Origin: Candidatus Anammoxibacter sp. | GTDB taxonomy: Bacteria; Planctomycetota; Brocadiia; Brocadiales; Anammoxibacteraceae | DNA: 39,412 nucleotides | NCBI GenBank assembly: GCA_021777055.1 | Contig: JAIQZO010000076.1 | Coordinates: forward strand, 1-39,412 | Direction: 5' to 3' | Shown here: positions 8,079 to 15,432 of the stretch, in pieces | How positions within the stretch are numbered: the first letter of the stretch is position 1 | Layout of the letters: each line of letters begins with the position of its first letter | Notes under the pieces: generated by a model | Told to the model about the DNA's origin: nothing | The model's input: the letters and a program-made list of their open reading frames with translations, nothing else | The model's database searches: none | Made by a program: the position numbers and the translations under genes

Positions 8079-9173
8079 TTATCCTTCTTGCTCAGGTTCC
8101 TCTTTTGATGTGTCGTTATTAACTTTTTCTTTATCTTTTAATAATGATGCTAACTCTTTTGTTAGATTGCCAGCATTGTGTTTTTGTATTTCATAAACCC
8201 ACCCCTTGTGACGTGCCTTAAATCGTTCAGCGTCATCATTTGCTATAAGTTTTGCCTCTTTTTTCTTCAGCTCTTCCTCCGATTCCGTACCTTTATCTTT
8301 TACAACCGGAGATTTGTCCGTAAATTCTGCGGTGCACGTTATATAAGTAGTCTCTTCTTTTTCTGCTATATTTATTGTGTACTTAGTCGAATCTTTAAGC
8401 ATACAGATATACTCTTTATCGAAATTTAATTCGCTGAATGATTCTTTCTTTTTGACATCTTTGAAATGTAAGTTGCTTAGTGCTGTGAATACACTATCAA
8501 CTTCACCTTCTTTTAGCTCTTTCTCTCCGGGAATATCTCCGCTTACTGCAATTTTGTCCTCTTCGTCCCTCTTTAAAGTATATGTCTCTCCCGTGTTTTG
8601 TATTGTTACAAAAGAGATATCGTTACTAATAATGGAAAATAGCTCCTGATTGAGATAATCATTAGCCGTACTGTTTATATACGGCATGCTTGGAGTGACA
8701 TACACATTGTTGTTTGATATCAGTTTCACAAATGTTCCATTCCCCTGTTCCTTATCCTTACCTATAATGATACCTGTCAGCATATCACCGCTGGATTTGA
8801 AAAACTTTACCATGTTTTGCGCACTGTCTTCTGTTAACCCAAGATCTTTAAAATTATCGGGGTTATCCGTGTACAGTTCGGATGTGCGTATATCGATGCA
8901 ATCAGTTATAAGTGTGTTAATTTGTTTGGAAATAGCTGGATATCCGTCTTTTTCCTTTACCCCAAATCCATTTTCGTTTCGTTCTAGAGTAACACTGTTT
9001 TCTTTCTTTTCTATTATAATAGAATTTATATCGTCGGGATCTAGTCCCTGAATAAGATAAGTATCCGCTTTTCGGGTCACACTAGGTTTGTTTGAAAAAT
9101 GTGATTGACATACTGCCCAGATGATTAGCAATACTGATACGATACTTAATATTATAAGATTTCTGTTATTCAT
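8079..9173 (-). CDS. DUF4340-domain membrane-anchored protein
   Basis: A 364-residue protein with one N-terminal membrane anchor (about residues 6-24) and a large extracytoplasmic part. The segment LDPDDINSIIIEKKENSVTLERNENGFGV followed by PAISKQINTLI and DLGLTEDSAQ is typical of DUF4340 proteins, which are commonly encoded beside GldG-like ABC auxiliary proteins. The second half holds another similar beta-rich unit and a highly charged Lys/Glu tail. It is the last gene of a four-gene minus-strand operon, 39 bases after the GldG-like gene. It probably forms the external part of the same transporter-like complex. Biochemical role unknown. Confidence 0.8.
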   Translation of the reverse strand: MNNRNLIILSIVSVLLIIWAVCQSHFSNKPSVTRKADTYLIQGLDPDDINSIIIEKKENSVTLERNENGFGVKEKDGYPAISKQINTLITDCIDIRTSELYTDNPDNFKDLGLTEDSAQNMVKFFKSSGDMLTGIIIGKDKEQGNGTFVKLISNNNVYVTPSMPYINSTANDYLNQELFSIISNDISFVTIQNTGETYTLKRDEEDKIAVSGDIPGEKELKEGEVDSVFTALSNLHFKDVKKKESFSELNFDKEYICMLKDSTKYTINIAEKEETTYITCTAEFTDKSPVVKDKGTESEEELKKKEAKLIANDDAERFKARHKGWVYEIQKHNAGNLTKELASLLKDKEKVNNDTSKEEPEQEG

Positions 9174-9212
9174 ACATAAAACTCCCAGTAAATATTCTCT
9201 ATATAAAGAACC

Positions 9213-11204
9213 TTACGTGTCTGTCGGGCTGTTGACATAGCTTCTCTTCTTTGCCGATCTACGTACACCAAGGACAATAGCAATCATAAGTATGATTGCG
9301 GGTGCTAAGAGCATGTTAAGGTTTTGCATTATCTTTCCAAGGCTTTCGATCTTTTCTCTTCTCTTCATCTTGACAGTACGCAGCTCTCTTTGTGCTTTAT
9401 GTATCTTTAGCTCCAACTCCTTTTTCTTTTGCAATATTGTACTGCCTATAATATTTTGTTCTTCGTTATCGGCATTTGATAAAATTGATTTCAACTCGTC
9501 CTGGAATCCCTCTATCTCCGCGTTTATCTTTGCCTCTTCTATTGCCGTATCCCTTTCTGCCATTGTTTCAATGTTGTTAACAACTGTAAATGGACGCTTG
9601 AAATTGCCCCTTGATCTAATAGTGATCAGGTCGCTGGAACCGCTCAGATCATCTATAGCGTTAAGCATTAATGTGCTATTGTCACCAACTACCATTTTAC
9701 CTAGAAAAGTATTTTGGTATGCGACCATATCGCTTATGAAATCCACATCGGCAAATACAATCACTGCGCTATCCCCTTCAGACTCTTTTATCCCTGTCAG
9801 CTTTTTCATCTTTGGTTCTTCTTCGCTTTTATCTGCTTCAGCGTGTCCATGTCCCTGTTCCTTCTTCTCCTCTTTAAATTCGACTCCGTCCGGGAAGCTG
9901 CTTTTTAACTTTCCAGTAATCAGGTATCCCATGTTTACTGGCTCCGTGCCATCTCGGAATCTTGCCATGATGCTTGCCGGATTCAAGGCTATCAGTTCGA
10001 AACTGCTGCTTACAGACCAGCTATTGCCGCTCTCAGTCGTCAGTAGTAAGGGTGTTCTCTCTATTTTAGAATTTTTGTTTTCGGCATTCTCGGATTCCTT
10101 TTCTTCTAGTACACCGGAGAAAAGAAATCTAATTTGGTTTAAATCCGCAGTCATTACACTCTCGGCGTTAAAACATTCTGCAGAAAGTTCCAAGAAACCT
10201 ATCATCGTTTCCGGTCTCTGGTTTGGCCGTAATGCGGCTTTTAATGCGAGACTTCGGTCTCCCGCAAACGTATTAGGTTTCATTTCCAGGCCCCATGTAT
10301 TGATTAGTTTTTCCAGTTCTGAACTTTGTGAAGGGATGTGCCCTGTCTGCATTGCCATTCTATCAGGAGGATCAGCAAAACAGTGTGGGTCTATACAAAT
10401 AATTGCCCTTCCGTTCTTTAGCACAAATTGATCTATGGCAAATAGTGTTTTGTCTGGTAGATCCTTTGGATGAATGACAATGAGGATATCCGTTTCTGTA
10501 ATCTCCTCGGTCTCAGCTTCAATCTTTTTAACTTCATATTTGCTACGTAGCTGCTCAACAAATGCCCAGGCAGGCTTTGGCTGCTGTCCCTGCATCTGCA
10601 TCATTTGTGCCATGTATCCACTTGCATCATCACCCATGACAGGGAGAGAACTTAATATACCTATCCTACTCTTTTTTCGTGTAATGGAGTTGTCTATCAG
10701 ATAGCTTATATCGTACTCAACAAATTTTTGACGGTCTGGAGAGAAAAAGGGTATGGAACTTTCTGATCCAAATTGAGTTTGCACAACAAGCCCGAAAAAG
10801 AAACTCTCCTCTTCTGTTATAGGAAATCTCTGTAGCCCGTATTTTATAGCGTCCGTTTCATCTTCGGAAAATGGTCTAGGGTCGATGAGTTGAAGATCAA
10901 TCATGCCATTTGATTCGGAAACATACTCTTCAAGCAACGCCCTGACAAATTGGAAATAGTTATTGAAGTAACGAATCTGATCCGGACCTTTAAGCGCTGC
11001 GGTCTCAGCATAATAGAGTTTTACCTTGACCTGCTGGTTTAGTTTTGACAAGATAGACTTTGTCCCATCAGAAAGAGTGTAAAGGCTCTGTTCCGTAATG
11101 TCCACCTTTAACGAACTACCCATGTTTTGACAAACGCTGATAGCAGAAAACGTAATTATCAAAACAAGGACGACTCCGATAATTGCCCTGGTTGTTCTGT
11201 TCAT
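9213..11204 (-). CDS. GldG-like ABC transporter auxiliary protein
   Basis: A 663-residue protein with an N-terminal membrane helix (about 8-27), an extracytoplasmic GldG/ABC_transp_aux domain (SLYTLSDGTKSILSKLNQQVKVKLYY near the start, then RIGILSSLPVMG and a Rossmann-like ADVDFISDM segment), a coiled coil around residues 550-620 and a C-terminal helix (LAPAIILMIAIVLGV) ending in a basic tail. Around residues 440-465 is a His/Glu/Lys-rich insert. Its start codon overlaps the permease stop by one base (TAATG), so translation is coupled. In gliding bacteria GldG works with GldA and GldF; here there is no sign of gliding genes, so the exported substrate or function is unknown. Confidence 0.85.
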   Translation of the reverse strand: MNRTTRAIIGVVLVLIITFSAISVCQNMGSSLKVDITEQSLYTLSDGTKSILSKLNQQVKVKLYYAETAALKGPDQIRYFNNYFQFVRALLEEYVSESNGMIDLQLIDPRPFSEDETDAIKYGLQRFPITEEESFFFGLVVQTQFGSESSIPFFSPDRQKFVEYDISYLIDNSITRKKSRIGILSSLPVMGDDASGYMAQMMQMQGQQPKPAWAFVEQLRSKYEVKKIEAETEEITETDILIVIHPKDLPDKTLFAIDQFVLKNGRAIICIDPHCFADPPDRMAMQTGHIPSQSSELEKLINTWGLEMKPNTFAGDRSLALKAALRPNQRPETMIGFLELSAECFNAESVMTADLNQIRFLFSGVLEEKESENAENKNSKIERTPLLLTTESGNSWSVSSSFELIALNPASIMARFRDGTEPVNMGYLITGKLKSSFPDGVEFKEEKKEQGHGHAEADKSEEEPKMKKLTGIKESEGDSAVIVFADVDFISDMVAYQNTFLGKMVVGDNSTLMLNAIDDLSGSSDLITIRSRGNFKRPFTVVNNIETMAERDTAIEEAKINAEIEGFQDELKSILSNADNEEQNIIGSTILQKKKELELKIHKAQRELRTVKMKRREKIESLGKIMQNLNMLLAPAIILMIAIVLGVRRSAKKRSYVNSPTDT

Positions 11205-11935
11205 TAATTAGCTTTCCTTTCCTCTAGAATGATGCTGCTGGCAGCGATCCATCCGATTATTAATAATATGAAATATGAAAAATCTTTAAATTCGAGTAGG
11301 CCTTTCTGGATAGATTCGAAATGTGTTTGTAGACTCATTGTTCCGATTGCAGAGACCAGACCTGACGGAAGAAATGTGGACAAATAGTTCAGCGTTGTGG
11401 GCATGCCAGCAAAAACAAGTATTGCACATGCAACAACGGATAATACAAAGCTGATTACCTGGTTCTTACTAATAGCAGAAAAGAAGCACCCTATGGATAT
11501 GAACGCTCCTGCCATTAATACGGTACCCAGGTATCCGGTAACTATCAGGCCCGCATCAGGATCACCTAAAAAACATACAGTGATTACCATTGGAAAGGTT
11601 AATGCTAACGCAATAACAATGAAAAGCCATGCAGCGCAGAATTTTCCTAAAACGGCTTGTGTTACAGTTACTGGTAATGTGAGGAGCAGTTCGATTGAGC
11701 CGACTCTGCGTTCTTCCGCCCACAGTCTCATGGCTGTTGCGGGAACCAGAAAAACAAAAAGCAGCGGCATGTTCATGAAAAAGGTGTTCATGTCAGCCTG
11801 CCGAATCGCGAAAAATCCTTGTTTAAATGTGAGATACCCCGAGAAGAATAGAAATATTACCAGGAAGACATACGCTACCGGTGTTGTAAAATATGATTTA
11901 AATTCCCTTTTAAATACAGCTTGAAAGCTACTCAT
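11204..11935 (-). CDS. ABC transporter permease (GldF/ABC-2 type)
   Basis: A 243-residue six-helix ABC-2 permease: FKREFKSYFTTPVAYVFLVIFLFFSGYLTF at the start, then MNMPLLFVFLVPATAMRLWAEERRVGSIELLLTLPVT, the conserved stretch of the NosY/GldF group. I place the start at 11935, not at an upstream in-frame ATG at 11995, because GAGGAG lies six bases before it and the longer form would overlap the ATPase gene. It follows the ATPase by 19 bases. It would form the membrane channel with the ATPase and act with the GldG-like and DUF4340 partners downstream. Confidence 0.88.
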   Translation of the reverse strand: MSSFQAVFKREFKSYFTTPVAYVFLVIFLFFSGYLTFKQGFFAIRQADMNTFFMNMPLLFVFLVPATAMRLWAEERRVGSIELLLTLPVTVTQAVLGKFCAAWLFIVIALALTFPMVITVCFLGDPDAGLIVTGYLGTVLMAGAFISIGCFFSAISKNQVISFVLSVVACAILVFAGMPTTLNYLSTFLPSGLVSAIGTMSLQTHFESIQKGLLEFKDFSYFILLIIGWIAASSIILEERKAN

Positions 11936-11954
11936 AATATTGTACTCCTCTATC

Positions 11955-12665
11955 TTATCTTGTTGTGATCGTTCTAAATGCACTATCCATGTCACCGTTG
12001 TGTTCTTCTTTCAATTTTGCAGGGGTTGAGTTTGCCATTATTTTACCTTTAGCCATTATTATTACCCTGTCACAGACCGCATCAACTTCATCCAAAATAT
12101 GTGTAGATATGATAATGCTCTTATCCTTTGACATGCTATTTATCAACTCTCTCACCTCGTGCTTTTGAAGAGGATCCAGACCATCCGTTGGCTCGTCCAG
12201 AATAAGGACGTCAGGGTCGTGGATCAATGATTGTGCTAGCCCCACCCTTCGTCTGTACCCCTTTGAAAGTGTTTCTATTGTTTGATGAAACACCGACTCA
12301 ATAGAGCACATGGATATTACTCTGTCGATTGCCAGGCGGCGTGCTTTGCCGTGTAACCCTCTAATATCGCAAATAAAATTCAAAAAATCATCAACCGCCA
12401 TTTCACTGTAGAGGGCAACGTTTTCTGCCAGATATCCAATGGACTTCCTTACTTCAATAGGGTTTTTTAATATGTCATAACCGCATACAGATGCCGTTCC
12501 GCTATCAGGTTTAAGAAAGCAGGTTAGCATCTTCATTACAGTGCTTTTACCTGCACCATTTGGTCCCAGGAAACCAAGCACTTCGCCTTTTTTAACGTCA
12601 AACGAGACATCGTTAACCGCTAAAACAGGCCCGAAACTTCTGCGCAGGCCATTTATCTCAATCAT
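11955..12665 (-). CDS. ABC transporter ATP-binding protein (GldA-like)
   Basis: A 236-residue ABC ATPase with Walker A GPNGAGKST (about residues 35-43), signature LSKGYRRRVGLAQSL, Walker B DVLILDEPTDGLDP and the switch histidine in STHILDE. It belongs to the ABC-2 multidrug/gliding (GldA/CcmA-like) class. It is the first gene of the minus-strand operon whose following genes encode permease, GldG-like and DUF4340 proteins. All motifs are intact and the length is normal. Confidence 0.92.
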   Translation of the reverse strand: MIEINGLRRSFGPVLAVNDVSFDVKKGEVLGFLGPNGAGKSTVMKMLTCFLKPDSGTASVCGYDILKNPIEVRKSIGYLAENVALYSEMAVDDFLNFICDIRGLHGKARRLAIDRVISMCSIESVFHQTIETLSKGYRRRVGLAQSLIHDPDVLILDEPTDGLDPLQKHEVRELINSMSKDKSIIISTHILDEVDAVCDRVIIMAKGKIMANSTPAKLKEEHNGDMDSAFRTITTR

Positions 12666-12902
12666 ATTTGTCTCCGTTAAATGGATGCAAAAACTACATA
12701 TTGTTACTGTTTGCTGTTTTGGGAATTACTGCAAATGATCGTGGGAAAACGATACGCTTCTGAGTATACAAATAGACTCGAAAATATTTAATACACTGAA
12801 AAGGTAAAACCATTATGACGTTTTGGTAGCATTTTAACAAATATAAAGCATCTTCTACCAATGATTACCTGAATTTATTATGAATTATAATTTGTAATTA
12901 AT

Positions 12903-12931
12903 AATATAATTTCTCTTTTTATATTTGTCAA
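12903..12931 (-). promoter_or_regulatory. Sigma-70-type promoter for the ABC operon
   Basis: On the minus strand, TTGACA (12931-12926), an exact 17-base spacer, then TATATT (12908-12903). This would give a leader of about 230 bases before the ATPase gene. Confidence 0.55.
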
Positions 12932-13053
12932 GAATCTCATTTTTTTTGTTATTAATTTAGGTGAATGGTTTGGTTACTTTTCGGTAATGTTCATAATTCA
13001 GAATTGAAGCTTTTGTGAAAAGCAATCAAATTTTAAAAAGATTTTGTCGTTTT

Positions 13054-13203
13054 TATGGAATACTGAATACAGGAGTCAGAAGCCAGAATAATAGAAAATA
13101 TGATTTAGAATGTGCATACTAATCTTACAATTAATAACTTGGTAAAATGATTACAAATCAATGATTTATTCTGAATTCTGGTGCCTGTATCCTCTATTCC
13201 ATA
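13054..13203. repeat. 150-bp imperfect palindrome
   Basis: Arms 13054-13091 and 13166-13203 are complementary at 30 of 38 positions, beginning TATGGAATA. They are built from CAG/GAA words like those in the repeat at 32061-32193. The rest of the 994-base gap 12666-13659 is AT-rich, with a small GCGGCTTCGCCGC hairpin near 13213 and a perfect 10-bp stem at 13413-13438. I see no gene in it. Confidence 0.65.
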
Positions 13204-13412
13204 TTTTGCTTGCGGCTTCGCCGCGCTATGATATTATAATTGACAATTAGGAAAACGCAGGATTATTATTCCTCTCAGTCGCCCGTTTGGATAAATTGGT
13301 GACAGTGTCAAAATCAAGAGTAAAGAGTAATTAGAACGATAGGATGTTTGGGTAATATCTACAACTCCTCTATTAAGGTGAAAATAAAGCAATTGCTCAA
13401 TATCAAATAGTT

Positions 13413-13438
13413 GATTAACTTTCAGTCAAAAGTTAATC
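13413..13438. repeat. Perfect 10-bp inverted repeat
   Basis: GATTAACTTT and AAAGTTAATC flank a six-base loop. AT-rich and without a T-tract, it could be an operator or chance. No gene starts nearby except the toxin remnant 220 bases on. Confidence 0.35.
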
Positions 13439-13659
13439 TATAACAAGTAAGACGTTTCTCCCTATACCGCAAGCTATTACAGCTATTCCCATGCTTTTTT
13501 TTCTCCAAATCAAGATTTTTTGTTGATTATCTATTCCGCATTATCGGCCATTAGTTAATGCAAATAAAGTTGGACTAAGAATGCAGATAAAACATCCTCA
13601 GCTACTCCGTTTGTAAATATGTTGCGCATACATATGTGTGTTGATGTTGCCTTAACTGT

Positions 13660-14055
13660 GTGTTATACTCAATGCATGGTATTCACGATGTAACGTCATG
13701 GGGAAAAAAATATAAAATCAAAAAAAGATCAAATATTACTGGTGCTGTGTGTCAAGAGGATGAGCCAGACAATATAAGTCGTAACTACCTGATTCAATTC
13801 CTGCTATGGCTCCTTGGTCGCTTGGCAGATAATCTCCGTTGGCAAGATAAAGATCTCGGCGGGGATATTCTATCTGATGCTACCAATAGCACTTTGTTGA
13901 TGGTAAGCATTGGGTGTTCTCATGCCTTTGCTGTGCATGATCTTTCTGGCTGCTCAAAGCACTTTTATGAACATTTTGGTTTTCGACCATTTGTACCCCA
14001 CTCAATGGATCTGATGATCTCTCTTAAAGAGGCAGATGCAACAACGTTTGGTTGA
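13660..14055 (+). pseudogene. Degraded GNAT toxin (TacT/AtaT-like) remnant
   Basis: The open frame of 131 residues matches the GNAT toxin pattern only from about residue 27. TGAVCQEDEPDNISRN corresponds to the usual segment before the conserved proline-rich loop, and LGRLAD-RWQDKDLGGDIL to the acetyl-CoA motif; HFYEHFGFRPFVPHSMDLMISLKE is the typical C-terminus. Between them the frame is wrong: the plus-one frame over 13788-13808 reads PDSIPAM, which restores the expected RN-x-PDSIPAM-x-LGRLA. So there are two compensating single-base shifts. The first Gly of the R/QxxGxG motif is Asp. The N-terminal third is missing and no DUF1778 antitoxin precedes it. I infer an inactive relic. Confidence 0.7.
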
Positions 14056-14095
14056 TAAACTATTTGATATGCTTCTTTACGAAAGGAGTTGTGTT

Positions 14096-14335
14096 ATGCA
14101 AGCAATATTAGAAATACCCGATGTAGTCAAAAATGCAGGTGTGGATAAAAGGTATATAGAAGAAACAATTGCGGCGTCACTATATTATAATGGTAAATTG
14201 TCTGAAAAAGAAGCGTGTTTAATGATTGGTGTTAGCAGACGTGTCTTTGAGGAAGACATTTTACCTAAATTCGGGTTGTCTATGGTTGGTGGATCTCATG
14301 AAGATATTGAATTTGAAATAAATTCAAAAATATGA
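14096..14335 (+). CDS. UPF0175-family antitoxin
   Basis: A 79-residue protein starting MQAILEIPDVV, with the helix-turn-helix-like YYNGKLSEKEACLMIGVSRRVFEEDI typical of UPF0175 antitoxins. These bind and neutralise the partner PIN-like toxin and probably repress the pair. I choose the ATG at 14096 because AAGGAG lies seven bases upstream; a longer in-frame form from 14036 would overlap the GNAT remnant. Its stop overlaps the next start by four bases (ATGA), so the two are translationally coupled. Confidence 0.82.
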   Translation: MQAILEIPDVVKNAGVDKRYIEETIAASLYYNGKLSEKEACLMIGVSRRVFEEDILPKFGLSMVGGSHEDIEFEINSKI

Positions 14336-14820
14336 ATAAAGAAATTGTAAGTGATACAGGGCCATTAATATCATTAGAGAAATTAGATGATGGTTTTGAT
14401 ATGATGAGGGGCCTTTACGAAAAAATAATTGTACCCCCAAAGGTGATGGATGAAATTACAGATGAGCGAAAACGGAACTATATTAAGCTACATGGTATAG
14501 AAGATCTTATTAAAATACAAAATGTTGAATATGCTACTAGTTTACAAGGTATAAGATCACTTCATGACGGTGAGGCACAAGCCATCTCACTAGCATATAA
14601 CCTGGGCATTCCTTTGCTAATTGAAGAATTAAAAGGACGGAAAATACCATCCATTGCAAAAATAAAATTTTCAGGTCTCGCAAGGCAAATAGTAATTGCA
14701 TTTAATGAAGGAATTATTCCTTTAAATAAAGCATATAAGAACCTTGAAATAATGCTAAATAAAAACCGTATAAATAGAGCTGTATATGATGCTTTATGTT
14801 TACAAATAGACAAACAATAA
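14332..14820 (+). CDS. DUF3368 PIN-like toxin
   Basis: A 162-residue VapC-related protein, expected to be an RNA-cleaving toxin. The first acidic motif is SDTGPLISLEKL near the N-terminus, then E in MDEITDE, and LHDGEAQAISLAYNLGIPLLIEELKGRKI in the centre, which is the DUF3368 hallmark; the usual Asp-Asp of the last motif is Glu-Glu here. It overlaps the antitoxin gene by four bases. The pair sits beside the GNAT relic and repeat DNA, as acquired toxin-antitoxin modules often do. Activity not provable from sequence. Confidence 0.82.
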   Translation: MNKEIVSDTGPLISLEKLDDGFDMMRGLYEKIIVPPKVMDEITDERKRNYIKLHGIEDLIKIQNVEYATSLQGIRSLHDGEAQAISLAYNLGIPLLIEELKGRKIPSIAKIKFSGLARQIVIAFNEGIIPLNKAYKNLEIMLNKNRINRAVYDALCLQIDKQ

Positions 14821-14835
14821 ATACAGAAAACAAGC

Positions 14836-15081
14836 ATGATAACACTTATGGCAGAGAGTGGATTCTTTATTTTATGGATACTTTGCGGCGTTGGCGTGGC
14901 TTATATTGCTAAGAAGAGAGGGAAGGTGTGGGGTGTGTGGTTGATGTACGGCCTGATTCTCGGGCCAATAGCTCTATTGCTTACAGCTTTCTCTTATGGT
15001 GGGAAGATGTGTCCGTATTGTAAAAGCAATATCCAGAAAGAAGCGGAGATATGTCCTAAGTGTAATAGACAGTTAGCGTAG
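14836..15081 (+). CDS. Small membrane protein with zinc ribbon
   Basis: An 81-residue protein with two probable helices (about residues 8-24 and 34-53) and a C-terminal zinc ribbon, CPYCKSNIQKEAEICPKC. Proteins of this plan (short membrane region plus CxxC...CxxC tail) are common and uncharacterised. It starts 15 bases after the toxin stop, but its role is unrelated as far as I can see. Confidence 0.7.
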   Translation: MITLMAESGFFILWILCGVGVAYIAKKRGKVWGVWLMYGLILGPIALLLTAFSYGGKMCPYCKSNIQKEAEICPKCNRQLA

Positions 15082-15161
15082 TAATGGTTGGGGCGAGAGG
15101 TGTGAACTTGATGAATGTTGATATATGCTAGTATAGCGATAGCCATTAGTTTTCTGGTTAT

Positions 15162-15239
15162 AGACTCAAGGCTAAAGCCATGAGTTACATCACAAAACTA
15201 CACTTCACTATTGTAACTCATACCTTCAGGTTTGAGTGT
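15162..15239. repeat. Long imperfect palindrome
   Basis: Arm 15162-15188 is complementary to arm 15213-15239, ending in a perfect GAGTTAC/GTAACTC inner stem. It lies in the 351-base gap before mutS. A short stem at 15321-15339 (AGTAGTCT/AGACTGCT) is the second structure in that gap and resembles the terminator core at 8008-8040. Confidence 0.6.
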
Positions 15240-15432
15240 GCAATATGTAAACTTCATGCGCAACGTAAGACGCATTCACTGGAAAAATGAAGCCAGGCAT
15301 TATAAGTGTAAACATTTAGAAGTAGTCTGTAAGACTGCTCCCGCTAGAATTAAGATTACAATTGTCAAGGTAAACTAACATTTTGGAATTCAAATTAGCT
15401 GTACAGATTTATTATTACAAGGAGCAGGAATA

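Noticed and set aside
9292..10431. A 379-codon plus-strand open frame antisense to the GldG-like gene
   Set aside because: Its translation is Ser/Phe-rich low-information sequence typical of the antisense of a coding gene; the minus-strand gene has clear family motifs.
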